Source: Catalinimonas alkaloidigena (lineage in GTDB: Bacteria; Bacteroidota; Bacteroidia; Cytophagales; Cyclobacteriaceae). Taken from it: a stretch of 64,000 nucleotides of DNA. Location: the NCBI RefSeq assembly GCF_029504655.1, contig NZ_JAQFIL010000001.1, positions 5,585,001-5,649,000 on the forward strand, given 5' to 3'. This document shows positions 17,777-26,351 of the stretch, one piece after another. The translations under genes and the position numbers were made by a program. The notes beneath the pieces were generated by a model. The model ran no database searches. It worked only from the letters and a program-made list of their open reading frames with translations, and was not told where the DNA came from. Numbering within the stretch: the stretch's first letter is position 1; each line of letters opens with the position of its first letter.

Positions 17777-20203
17777 TTATTTGTACAGATCTTTATAACG
17801 CTCCGGGTCAAATTCAAACATTAAAGCATAGGCAGTATCAAATATATCTTCCTGATTGGGCTTAGAAAAATAATCGCCATCAGATCCGTAGGCAGGACGA
17901 TTAGGTGCACTGCTGATAGTCTTAGGAGCTGAGTCAAGGAAGTGATATGCTCCCTGCTCTTCTAATACCTGTTGCATCATATATGCTGAAGCTCCTCCAG
18001 GCACATCTTCATCGGCAAAAATCACCCTGTTAGTCTTTTTTACAGACTCTAGTATAGTATGATTAATATCGAAAGGTAGCAATGTCTGAACATCTATTAC
18101 TTCGCAACTAATGCCAAATTGTTCTAACTGCTCAGACGCCTGCATCACTACTCTACACATAGACCCATAGGTGACAATGGTAATATCATTACCTTCACGA
18201 ATAATTTCCGGCTGCCCGAGAGGCACAGTAAACTCATCCAGATTAGTGGGTACACGTTCTTTTAGACGATAACCATTAAGGCATTCAATGATTATGCATG
18301 GGTCATCTGAGAGTAACATAGTATTGTAAAAGCCTGCTGCCTGCACCATATTTCTGGGTACCAAGAGATAGATACCTCTCAGGCTATGCAAAATTGAACC
18401 TATGGGTGAACCCGAATGCCATATACCTTCCAGGCGATGACCACGGGTGCGGATGATTAAAGGAGCACTCTGCCCTCCACGGGTTCTATATCGTAGTGAG
18501 GCTAAGTCGTCTGTAAGGGTGGCAAGCGCATAAAAAATGTAATCCAGATATTGAATCTCAGTGATAGGACGTAAACCCCGAATCGCACTACCTATCCCCT
18601 GACCAATGATTGTAGTCTCCCGAATACCGGTATCGGTTACTCTAATCTCTCCATGCTTTTCCTGTAAACCAGCAAACCCCTGATTAACATCTCCTATTTT
18701 ACCTACATCCTCACCTATGGCAAATACACGTGGGTCACGCTTTAGTATATGATCAAAGCAGGCCTGTAAAACCTCACGCCCGTCTACAGGGCTATTGTTT
18801 TCATCAAAGACAGGTTTTACTTCTTCTACCTTAAGAGCGGATGAAGCCGTTTCGCTGTAAAGATGCGCGTTGAACCTGTCGTAGTTGTCCGACTCACTTT
18901 TTTTCAACCATTTAAGCAATGCCTGGCGTTCATCACTTGACTCACCGGCCGTAAGACGCAATGTTTTTTTGGCGGCTTTCACTCCATCCAGCCGAATAGG
19001 CCCTAGCGTCTTTTTGAGCTCATGATGAATTTCCTTTACTTTTTCTTTTTGCGGGCTCTTTTCAGCTACATTCAATACCAGGCCGGAAAGCTGCTTCAGT
19101 TCGGTATCTAGCTCAGAACGATAGGCTTTCCAGGCTTCATTTTTTGCTTTTTTTGCTGTTTCTGACGCTTGTCGCTCGATAGCATCCAATTCCTCGTCCG
19201 TGGAGAAGCCATTTTGTAGTATCCACTCCCGCATTTTTAAATTACAGTCGTACTCTTTTTCCCAGGCCAGCCTTTCTTTGGTTTTGTACCTTTCGTGCGA
19301 CCCAGAGGTAGAATGCCCTTGGGGTTGCGTAAGGTCTTCTACATGCATTAATACGGGTACATGTTCGCTACGAGCAATATTAGCCGCTATGCGATAAGCT
19401 TCACACAGCTTTTCGTAATCCCAGCCTTTGACTCTGAAAATTTCCAGCCCCGGCTCATTTTCAGTCCTTTGGAAACCGGAAAGCGCCTCAGATATACTGA
19501 GCTTGGTAGTATGGTACTCTTTAGGAACAGAAATACCAAAATCGTCATCCCATACCGATAATATTAAAGGAATTTGTAATACACCGGCAGCATTGATAGT
19601 TTCCAGAAACATCCCCTCAGAAGTGGCAGCATCACCGATAGTAGCAAATGTCACTTCATCTCCATGATGAGAAAAGGCCTCATAGGCTTCTCCCTGAAGA
19701 GCGGGATTTTCACGATAGAGCTTGGAAGCGTAAGCAAAACCTACCGCACGCGGAATTTGTCCGGCAGTGGGTGAGATATCAGAGCTCGAGTTGTAGGTAT
19801 CAGTCTGACTATGAAATTTACCACTTTGCATATCTACCATACGGGAGCCAAAGTGAGCATTCATCATTCGCCCTCCGGACGAAGGGTCTGCTTCCAGAGT
19901 TGCATGGGCATAAAGTTGGGCAAAGAACTGCTGTATCGTTATTTCTCCCAGCGCAAACATAAATGTCTGATCGCGGTAATATCCGGAACGAAAGTCTCCT
20001 TTGCGGAATGCTTTGGCCATAGCAATTTGCGCTACTTCTTTACCATCCCCGAATACGCCAAACTTAGCTTTTCCCATAAACACCTCTTTACGACCGATTA
20101 TGCTGGCATGCCGACTTTCCCAGGCTATACGATAATCGGTTAGAATCTCTTCTACAGAAAGCTTATGGGTTATATCTTCTTGGTATGTTTTAGTAGATTC
20201 CAC
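17777..20203 (-). CDS. Fused E1 alpha/beta 2-oxoacid dehydrogenase (thiamine diphosphate)
   Basis: The 808-residue protein joins an E1-alpha domain (about 25-350) to an E1-beta transketolase-like domain (about 480-808). They are linked by a charged helical segment. The alpha part carries the thiamine diphosphate motif starting TIGDAATSEG and continuing to VWDDDFGIS. The beta part has AIGEDVGKIGDV, DTGIRETTIIGQGIG and the FADEDVPGGASAYM region. It should decarboxylate a 2-oxoacid (branched-chain or pyruvate-like) and acylate a lipoyl E2. No E2 or E3 is nearby. The start is GTG at 20203: no in-frame ATG lies between it and the upstream stop, and the first internal Met (about residue 43) would cut into the conserved domain. 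Fused E1 proteins are known in Bacteroidota. Confidence 0.9.
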   Translation of the reverse strand: MESTKTYQEDITHKLSVEEILTDYRIAWESRHASIIGRKEVFMGKAKFGVFGDGKEVAQIAMAKAFRKGDFRSGYYRDQTFMFALGEITIQQFFAQLYAHATLEADPSSGGRMMNAHFGSRMVDMQSGKFHSQTDTYNSSSDISPTAGQIPRAVGFAYASKLYRENPALQGEAYEAFSHHGDEVTFATIGDAATSEGMFLETINAAGVLQIPLILSVWDDDFGISVPKEYHTTKLSISEALSGFQRTENEPGLEIFRVKGWDYEKLCEAYRIAANIARSEHVPVLMHVEDLTQPQGHSTSGSHERYKTKERLAWEKEYDCNLKMREWILQNGFSTDEELDAIERQASETAKKAKNEAWKAYRSELDTELKQLSGLVLNVAEKSPQKEKVKEIHHELKKTLGPIRLDGVKAAKKTLRLTAGESSDERQALLKWLKKSESDNYDRFNAHLYSETASSALKVEEVKPVFDENNSPVDGREVLQACFDHILKRDPRVFAIGEDVGKIGDVNQGFAGLQEKHGEIRVTDTGIRETTIIGQGIGSAIRGLRPITEIQYLDYIFYALATLTDDLASLRYRTRGGQSAPLIIRTRGHRLEGIWHSGSPIGSILHSLRGIYLLVPRNMVQAAGFYNTMLLSDDPCIIIECLNGYRLKERVPTNLDEFTVPLGQPEIIREGNDITIVTYGSMCRVVMQASEQLEQFGISCEVIDVQTLLPFDINHTILESVKKTNRVIFADEDVPGGASAYMMQQVLEEQGAYHFLDSAPKTISSAPNRPAYGSDGDYFSKPNQEDIFDTAYALMFEFDPERYKDLYK

Positions 20204-20410
20204 TATAAAGGGTTTAGTTGTTCTCTTCTATCCTACGCTTTTACCACTTCCAAAAATAGTCAAAAAGCAGATTTTATACAAAGCAACGCTCAGCCACAAT
20301 CACTATTTTATCAGAGTAAAACGCAATTGATTAATAAAAATAGGATTATACACACTGTCCATTTAGATATTTTCAATAAATTTTTTATTAATGGATATTC
20401 ATTTGATGTT

Positions 20411-20441
20411 TTTGTGTTTAACACAAGAATACATAATTTTG
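20411..20441 (+). promoter_or_regulatory. Bacteroidota-type promoter for the small membrane protein gene
   Basis: TTTG at 20411-20414 and TAATTTTG (TAnnTTTG) at 20434-20441 are separated by 19 bases, the preferred spacing of the primary Bacteroidota sigma factor. The start codon follows at 20456, leaving a very short leader. This supports starting that gene at 20456 rather than at the upstream in-frame ATG. Confidence 0.65.
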
Positions 20442-20455
20442 CACTCACAAATTTT

Positions 20456-20827
20456 ATGAGTAAGCTACGTACGATATTGTCTGGCAGAGGGAAACGTTTA
20501 TTTATATTAACGGCAATCATGATGCTGTTGGTTACAACTTACCGACCATTCATGGTGCAAAACTTGAGCTTTAGTGCCGATTCCAGCCACTATCAGGATG
20601 TACCTGCTGAGAAAGAATCTTCAACTGACCATATCTCTTTTATCTCAGCAGCCTATGAAGCTGTAGTTCCTATCTATAAGATACAAATTGCTGTAATTTA
20701 TTCCGCAATATTAGAGCTGAAGTTGATAGAGGAAATTATTGAAAGTGTCGATATTGACTTGCCTCTTCCTCATAGTAGTTACTTTAAAATTCTCTTTCGA
20801 ACGTTTATTTCCCCCAATGCGCCTTAG
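20456..20827 (+). CDS. Small hypothetical exported or membrane protein upstream of secDF
   Basis: This 123-residue product has an N-terminal hydrophobic segment (LFILTAIMMLLVTTY), preceded by basic residues (KLRTILSGRGKR). A second amphipathic-to-hydrophobic region follows at about 70-90 (VVPIYKIQIAVIYSAILELKL in two parts). I recognise no family. The in-frame frame extends to 20165, but that part overlaps the dehydrogenase start and looks non-coding, and a promoter-like pair sits just upstream of 20456. It precedes secDF by 109 bases on the same strand. A membrane location is likely; function is unknown. Confidence 0.65.
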   Translation: MSKLRTILSGRGKRLFILTAIMMLLVTTYRPFMVQNLSFSADSSHYQDVPAEKESSTDHISFISAAYEAVVPIYKIQIAVIYSAILELKLIEEIIESVDIDLPLPHSSYFKILFRTFISPNAP

Positions 20828-20936
20828 CAGGCATTTATCCTAAAAAACTACTGCCCATCTGATCCGATCAGGCATCAGCCGGGCCAACTCTATTATTTAT
20901 ATAAACAAGCTATTTACTATTTAACTTATTTTAATC

Positions 20937-23900
20937 ATGCGTAACAAGACCGGAATAGTTGTTCTGACGGTGATTATCTCACTGTTATGTATTTACTACC
21001 TGTCGTTTACCCTGGTATCCAATAGTGTACAGGAAAACGCCACTGAGTATGCAACTACAGCAGAGGGAAACATTGATTTTGCTAAAAAACAGGAATACCT
21101 GGACTCTATCTGGAAAGAGCCTGTGTATAATTTGGTAGGTGCTAAATTTACTTATCAGGAAGTAAAAGAAACTGAACTCAATCTGGGGCTGGACTTACGG
21201 GGAGGAATGCACGTAGTCTTAGAAGTATCTCCTATAGAGATCATCAAAAACCTCTCGGGGAACAGTAAAGATGAAGACTTCCTCCAGGCACTGGAACTGG
21301 CAAGACAACGCCGCTCCAGCAGTCAGGAAAGCTTTACAACCCTTTTCTACGAAGCATTTAATGAAGTGGCTCCTGACAAGCAGCTGAGTAACATTTTTGT
21401 AAATTCAGCTACACGTAACCGCATCAGCTTCAGCTCTACTGATGAAGAGGTGCTGGAAGTAATCAACGAAGAAGTGAGCAATGCAATTGACCGTTCTTTT
21501 AATATTCTTCGTACACGGATTGACCGCTTTGGAACTTCGCAGCCTAACATTCAGCGCCTGCAGAATCAGGGACGTATTCAGATTGAGCTACCAGGTGTAG
21601 ATAATCCTGAAAGGGTAAGAAACCTGTTGCAGGGGGTAGCCAAGCTTGAGTTTGTTGAGGTATTAGAACCCGGAGAATTCGTGAATTCTTTGCAAGAGAT
21701 CAACAATATGCTGGTCGCTGAAGGTATGGTGGCCGGTACTGATGACCTGGAAGCTTTGGAGCAGGATGGAGGCACTACGCCTGATGAAGAAGAACTGTCT
21801 GCACTTGTGGAAGGCGAAAGCCAGGCTGATACGACGGAAGGCACTCAGGATAGCCTTGATCTGGAAGAGCAATTGGGTGAAGAAGGATCGGCAGAAGATT
21901 CACTGCTCAATTCTCAGGTATCACCGTTATTTAGTTTGTTACAGGCTCCTTTAAGCTATGGACTGGTCTATAACTTAGAAGACACATCCACAATCAACGA
22001 CATTATTGAGCGTGATGATGTGCAGTCTCTTCTTCCCTCTGACCTCCATTTTGTGTGGGAAGTAAAGCCCAGACAGCAGGATGGTACTGATATAGAGCTA
22101 TTAGAGCTGTACTCAATACGTCGTGGTCGTGGAGGCGAGGCTCCTCTTACCGGTGAAGTAATTATAGATGCCCGTCAGGATTATGACGAGGCCTCGCGTC
22201 CTGCCGTAAGCATGCGCATGAACTCGGAAGGGGCTCGCAAATGGAAACGTCTCACTGCTAACAATATCGGGCGACGAGTTGCCATTATCCTTGATAACCG
22301 TGTATACTCGGCTCCGGTAGTACAAGGTGAGATCCCTAACGGAAACTCTTCCATCTCCGGGAACTTCAGTATTCTTGAAGCACAGGATTTAGCTAATATT
22401 CTGGAAGCGGGAGCCTTACCGGCACCGACTCGCATTGTGGAAGAAGCTATCGTTGGCCCTTCATTGGGTAAAGAGGCTCAGCAGCAGGGTATCACTTCTA
22501 TCCTTGCCGGTTTGGCAGTAGTCGTACTTTTCATGCTGGCTTATTACGCGAAAGGTGGACTGATTGCTAACATAGCTTTGGTGTTCAATATCTTCTTCAT
22601 TCTGGGAATTCTGGCACAGCTCAATGCCGCACTTACCCTTCCGGGTATAGCGGGTATTGTATTAACCATCGGTATGTCCATTGATGCCAACGTGCTGATT
22701 TTTGAACGTATCCGTGAAGAACTCAGGGCTGGTTCTAAGCTCAGGGTCGCTATCAGCGCTGGTTATAGCAAAGCATACAGTTCCATTATCGATGCCAATG
22801 CCACCACTTTCATTACGGCGGTTATATTGTACGTAATGGGGCAGGGACCAGTGAGAGGTTTTGCGGTTACTTTAATGATAGGTATTATCTGTTCATTCTT
22901 CTCCGCGGTATTTATCACCCGTGTTGTTATGGAGTGGATGACTCGCAAAGGTGATGAGAGCAAAGTATCCTTCTCACTGCCTTATTCGGCCAATATGCTT
23001 ACCAACCTCAACTTTGATTTTATGTCAAAGAGAAGAATAGCCTATATTTTCTCAGGTAGCTTCATTGTGTTAGGAATGGTAGTGCTTCTAAGCCAGGGAG
23101 GACTCAATTTAGGGGTGGACTTTAAAGGAGGACGCTCTTACGTAATTACTTTTGATCAGTCTGTGGTACCTTCTGAACTGCAAACTTCATTTGATGATGA
23201 GTTCGAGAACGCCAGTGTGGAAGTAAAGACGTATGGCGCTAACAATGTACTTAAGATTACCACCAGTTATCTGGTAGACGATGAATCTACTGAAGCTGAT
23301 AACACGGTAAGAACCCAGCTTATCAGCGGAATAGAGGAATTTACCGGCGGCAGCTTTCAAGAAAACGCAACTGACTTAGGTGAAAACGCATTTACCATTT
23401 CCAGTTCATCTAAAGTAGGAGCAACGATAGCGGATGATATCAAGCAGGCTGCACAAGAGTCAATCGTAGTGGCATTGATTGCTATCTTCTTGTACATTCT
23501 GGTGCGTTTCCGCAAGTGGCAGTATGGTTTGGGTGCGGTAATTGCCCTATTCCACGATGTACTGTTTGTACTATCTGCCTACGCATTTGCCGGCTTACTG
23601 GGCATCAGTTATGAAGTGGATCAGGTATTTATCGCCGCTATGCTGACGATTGTAGGTTACTCTATTAACGATACTGTGATTGTGTTTGACCGTATCCGCG
23701 AAACATTGGGCCTCAAGCCTAAAGCAGATACGAAAGAGGCGATCAACCAGTCAGTAAATGATGTGATGTCCAGAACGCTGATTACCTCAGTTACTACGCT
23801 GGTGGTGGTATTGATCCTTCTTCTTTTTGGTGGTGAAGTACTGAGAGGTTTCTCATTCGCCTTATTGGTCGGTATTCTGGTAGGTACTTACTCATCCATC

Positions 23901-23984
23901 TTTATCGCTTCTCCTGTGGTGGTTGACCTTTCTTCTCGTAGAAGAAAAGCAGTTGCTACAACAGACAAGAAGCAAAAGGTCTAA
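20937..23984 (+). CDS. secDF: SecDF protein translocase fusion
   Basis: The 1015-residue protein fuses SecD and SecF, which use the proton gradient to pull preproteins through SecYEG at the periplasmic face. The SecD half has LGLDLRGGMHVVLEV after the first helix, a large periplasmic P1 domain with an acidic low-complexity insert (about 265-320), and a five-helix bundle with IGMSIDANVLIFERIREE. The SecF half begins about residue 700 with NLGVDFKGGRSYVITF and ends with GYSINDTVIVFDRIRE and the final helices. Fused SecDF is usual in Bacteroidota. A strong terminator follows, so it ends its operon. Confidence 0.96.
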   Translation: MRNKTGIVVLTVIISLLCIYYLSFTLVSNSVQENATEYATTAEGNIDFAKKQEYLDSIWKEPVYNLVGAKFTYQEVKETELNLGLDLRGGMHVVLEVSPIEIIKNLSGNSKDEDFLQALELARQRRSSSQESFTTLFYEAFNEVAPDKQLSNIFVNSATRNRISFSSTDEEVLEVINEEVSNAIDRSFNILRTRIDRFGTSQPNIQRLQNQGRIQIELPGVDNPERVRNLLQGVAKLEFVEVLEPGEFVNSLQEINNMLVAEGMVAGTDDLEALEQDGGTTPDEEELSALVEGESQADTTEGTQDSLDLEEQLGEEGSAEDSLLNSQVSPLFSLLQAPLSYGLVYNLEDTSTINDIIERDDVQSLLPSDLHFVWEVKPRQQDGTDIELLELYSIRRGRGGEAPLTGEVIIDARQDYDEASRPAVSMRMNSEGARKWKRLTANNIGRRVAIILDNRVYSAPVVQGEIPNGNSSISGNFSILEAQDLANILEAGALPAPTRIVEEAIVGPSLGKEAQQQGITSILAGLAVVVLFMLAYYAKGGLIANIALVFNIFFILGILAQLNAALTLPGIAGIVLTIGMSIDANVLIFERIREELRAGSKLRVAISAGYSKAYSSIIDANATTFITAVILYVMGQGPVRGFAVTLMIGIICSFFSAVFITRVVMEWMTRKGDESKVSFSLPYSANMLTNLNFDFMSKRRIAYIFSGSFIVLGMVVLLSQGGLNLGVDFKGGRSYVITFDQSVVPSELQTSFDDEFENASVEVKTYGANNVLKITTSYLVDDESTEADNTVRTQLISGIEEFTGGSFQENATDLGENAFTISSSSKVGATIADDIKQAAQESIVVALIAIFLYILVRFRKWQYGLGAVIALFHDVLFVLSAYAFAGLLGISYEVDQVFIAAMLTIVGYSINDTVIVFDRIRETLGLKPKADTKEAINQSVNDVMSRTLITSVTTLVVVLILLLFGGEVLRGFSFALLVGILVGTYSSIFIASPVVVDLSSRRRKAVATTDKKQKV

Positions 23985-24009
23985 CAGTAACAGTAGCTAG
24001 ACAAAACTT

Positions 24010-24044
24010 AAAAAGGGACTCAGAAAATTCTGAGTCCCTTTTTT
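24010..24044. terminator. Bidirectional terminator after secDF
   Basis: GGGACTCAGAA (24015-24025) and TTCTGAGTCCC (24028-24038) form a near-perfect stem flanked by an A run before and a T run after. It can therefore terminate secDF on the plus strand and the convergent YcxB-like gene on the minus strand. Confidence 0.9.
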
Positions 24045-24126
24045 GATATCTAAATATCTGGAATTTATAGTTAAAGCAGATTAAGCTGAATCTGTAATTT
24101 GTAATCTTACATTTTCAATGCGTAAT

Positions 24127-24603
24127 CTACTGCTTCACATAGCCTTTTCTTTTCAGAATAGTCTCTACAAATTTTTTCTCGTTTTCAGTATTAAAAATAC
24201 GGAAGGGTAAGTGCACCAACTGTGCTTTAGAGACAATCAAAAGGAAATAGTCTTTACCAATCTGAGCTTTTTTAATCATCTCCCACTTCAGGGGCATGCC
24301 CTGTTTGGGGTTTACTTTGATCATCAACTGCTGGCTGTTAATTTCATAGCTCAGCCTTTCAAACAGAATTTTATTTTGCTCCAACTGGGTTACTCCGGCA
24401 AACTGGATCAGCCAGAACAAGAAGTATAACACTAAGGCAATGCCCGCTCCGATAATCCACCACCACGACCAGATAAAAAAGGCTCCGCAGGCAATGGCGA
24501 CGGCGATCAGAAATACCCACCACTGTTCTTTGACAATGTTGAGCATTGCCAGCTTGATATAAGTTCCTGTTTCCAGCTTATATTTTTTGGTCTTTACAAT
24601 CAT
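24127..24603 (-). CDS. YcxB-like membrane protein
   Basis: This 158-residue protein has two closely spaced transmembrane helices (about 28-46 and 49-70), rich in Trp. A cytoplasmic C-terminal beta-rich domain follows, with the YcxB-like pattern FERLSYEINSQQ then LKWEMIKKAQIGKDYFLL and LPFRIF. The function of YcxB-like proteins is unknown. It converges on secDF and is followed, upstream on the same strand, by nadC, with a palindrome between them. Confidence 0.75.
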   Translation of the reverse strand: MIVKTKKYKLETGTYIKLAMLNIVKEQWWVFLIAVAIACGAFFIWSWWWIIGAGIALVLYFLFWLIQFAGVTQLEQNKILFERLSYEINSQQLMIKVNPKQGMPLKWEMIKKAQIGKDYFLLIVSKAQLVHLPFRIFNTENEKKFVETILKRKGYVKQ

Positions 24604-24690
24604 TTTTACAAGAACAATTTGAATTTTTTAGAATCAGGTTGCAAGTATAAACTTTTCTAATGAAAAAATTTACTTCCGAGAGAACAGAGA

Positions 24691-24716
24691 AGCTATTCTA
24701 TTAATTTAGAATAGCT
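24691..24716. terminator. Palindrome after nadC, possible terminator
   Basis: AGCTATTCTA (24691-24700) is the exact reverse complement of TAGAATAGCT (24707-24716), with a six-base loop. It sits 25 bases beyond the nadC stop. There is no clear U run on the minus strand, so it may be a weak terminator or transcript-stabilising hairpin. Confidence 0.45.
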
Positions 24717-24740
24717 AAATAATAACTTTTCCGGACGTTA

Positions 24741-25598
24741 CTAATAAGCTTTCAGGCTGATGTCCATACTTTTGACAGAATGGGTGAGGGCGCCCACTGA
24801 GATGGCATCAACTCCACTCTCCGCTACGGCGCTGATGGTTTGCTCATTGATATTGCCGGAAGCCTCGGTCTTGTACTTCCCTCCGATAAGACTTACTGCT
24901 TCTCGCATTAGTTCCGGGCTCATATTGTCCAGCATAATAATGTCCACCCCGCCGATGGCCAGCACTTGCTTGACTTCTTCCAGGTTACGGGTTTCTATCT
25001 CAATTTTCAAAGGTTTGCCCAGCTTCTCCAGATAAGCCTGAGTACTTCTGATGGCTTGCGCTATGCCTCCGGCAAAATCCACGTGATTGTCTTTGAGCAT
25101 GATCATGTCGTAAAGCGCAAAGCGGTGATTTGTGCCACCCCCGATAGCCACTGCCCACTTTTCAGGCAACCTGAAATTAGGGGTGGTTTTGCGGGTGTCC
25201 AGCAGTTTGGCATCAGTATGCTTGATCAACTCTTTCAGGGAATGGGTATAGGTAGCGATACCGCTCATGCGCTGCATACAATTGAGCAGCAGCCTTTCTG
25301 CTGATAGTATGGAGCGTGCGCTTCCGCTCACGGCAAAACCTACCTCCCCGTACTTGACCGCCTGTCCATCTTTACAATAGGTTTCTATTTCCAGAGAAGC
25401 ATCTACTGTATTCAGGATTTGCTGCGCCAGCGCTACACCTGCCAGTATACCTTCTCCTTTGATGAGCAGCCTTGCACGACTTTGGGCTGCTTCAGGAATG
25501 GCCGCCAGCGAGGAATGGTCACCTTCGCCTATGTCTTCATTGAGCGCACTTTGGATGAATTTTTGGATATTTTCTTTAGTCAGGTAAGTGAGTTCCAC
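24741..25598 (-). CDS. nadC: Nicotinate-nucleotide pyrophosphorylase NadC
   Basis: NadC (quinolinate phosphoribosyltransferase) converts quinolinate and PRPP to nicotinate mononucleotide in de novo NAD synthesis. The 285-residue protein has the N-terminal EDIGEGDHSS segment, LLNCMQRMSGIAT, the substrate-binding LDTRKTTPNFRLPEKWAV, and GGGTNHRFALYDMIMLKDNH. A barrel end with SVGALTHSV follows. All key basic residues look intact. The start is GTG at 25598, because no ATG occurs between the upstream stop and the conserved N-terminus. nadA and nadB are not nearby. Confidence 0.96.
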   Translation of the reverse strand: MELTYLTKENIQKFIQSALNEDIGEGDHSSLAAIPEAAQSRARLLIKGEGILAGVALAQQILNTVDASLEIETYCKDGQAVKYGEVGFAVSGSARSILSAERLLLNCMQRMSGIATYTHSLKELIKHTDAKLLDTRKTTPNFRLPEKWAVAIGGGTNHRFALYDMIMLKDNHVDFAGGIAQAIRSTQAYLEKLGKPLKIEIETRNLEEVKQVLAIGGVDIIMLDNMSPELMREAVSLIGGKYKTEASGNINEQTISAVAESGVDAISVGALTHSVKSMDISLKAY

Positions 25599-25648
25599 AG
25601 ATTTAATTCATTCTATTGTATACTGTAAAAAATTAAGCGGGCAGATTG

Positions 25649-26158
25649 TTATGGTACTCTGCCCAACAAGCGCAAAGATACGTTATTTTCTCGCTTCAGC
25701 TTACCTTTAACTACCAGATAACGAATTTGAATGGGACTTTCTTTCAGCGGTTTTTCAGTGACCACAAAAGTGGCTTCGGCTCCCTCTTTCAGTTTTGGGA
25801 TAGGTGATTGGGTCCTGATTCGGGCTGTAGCCAGCATAGTCCCCTGATTAAGTTCAGTATAAAACAGAGAATCTTCTTCTGCTACGGTAGCAGGCAAAGT
25901 ATCCAGCAGGGCAGCAGGATATACCTCTAAGCCGTAAGCTTCCACCACTTCAAAGGCACTCATATCCAAACGAATACGGGTAGCATCGGCCAATAAGGTA
26001 ATTATTCCATCATCAAAAGCCAGGGCAGCATTTTCAATAACTTCTCCACTACCAATATGTACGCGGGAATTCATTAGCAGTACAGGTTTATCACTCTTCT
26101 GACTACAGGCCGGTTGGCTAAATATCAGAATACACAAAATGAGGCGAAATAAAATCAT
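25649..26158 (-). CDS. Amidohydrolase-like protein lacking the catalytic barrel
   Basis: The 169-residue product has a signal peptide or lipoprotein-like N-terminus (FSQPACSQ). A beta-sandwich segment follows, resembling the start of imidazolonepropionase-like amidohydrolases (VLLMNSRVHIGSGEVIEN, AALAFDDGIITLLADAT, then AFEVVEAYGLEVYPA). After a short linker it ends in a piece like the C-terminal half of that sandwich (LKEGAEATFVVTEKPL, YLVVKGKL). The metal-binding TIM barrel that normally lies between these two halves is absent, and no HxH motif is seen. The ORF could also start at 26248, adding 30 residues. It may be a decayed enzyme or a repurposed domain. It sits 50 bases upstream of nadC on the same strand. 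Confidence 0.6.
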   Translation of the reverse strand: MILFRLILCILIFSQPACSQKSDKPVLLMNSRVHIGSGEVIENAALAFDDGIITLLADATRIRLDMSAFEVVEAYGLEVYPAALLDTLPATVAEEDSLFYTELNQGTMLATARIRTQSPIPKLKEGAEATFVVTEKPLKESPIQIRYLVVKGKLKRENNVSLRLLGRVP

Positions 26159-26271
26159 AGAGAAAATAATCTTTTTCGTAAACCACTGGACAATCGCTTG
26201 TACCCGTTCATTACCTATTGAACGAGAATAAATCATAATCCTTCTCATATTGCCTTACTTTTTTATGCCTA

Positions 26272-26305
26272 TTTGTCAATGAACAAAATATTCAGGCTAA
26301 ATTTG
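26272..26305 (+). promoter_or_regulatory. Putative promoter of the GH32 gene
   Basis: TTTG (26272-26275) and TAAATTTG (26298-26305, matching TAnnTTTG) are 22 bases apart, close to the usual Bacteroidota spacing. The start codon is 47 bases downstream at 26352. Confidence 0.5.
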
Positions 26306-26351
26306 CTGATTCAATCGCATCCGTAGCACACACATTGACCCATCTTAGCAC

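Noticed and set aside
20165..20455. In-frame N-terminal extension of the small membrane protein
   Set aside because: It overlaps the dehydrogenase start, looks non-coding, and a promoter-like pair lies just before the ATG at 20456.
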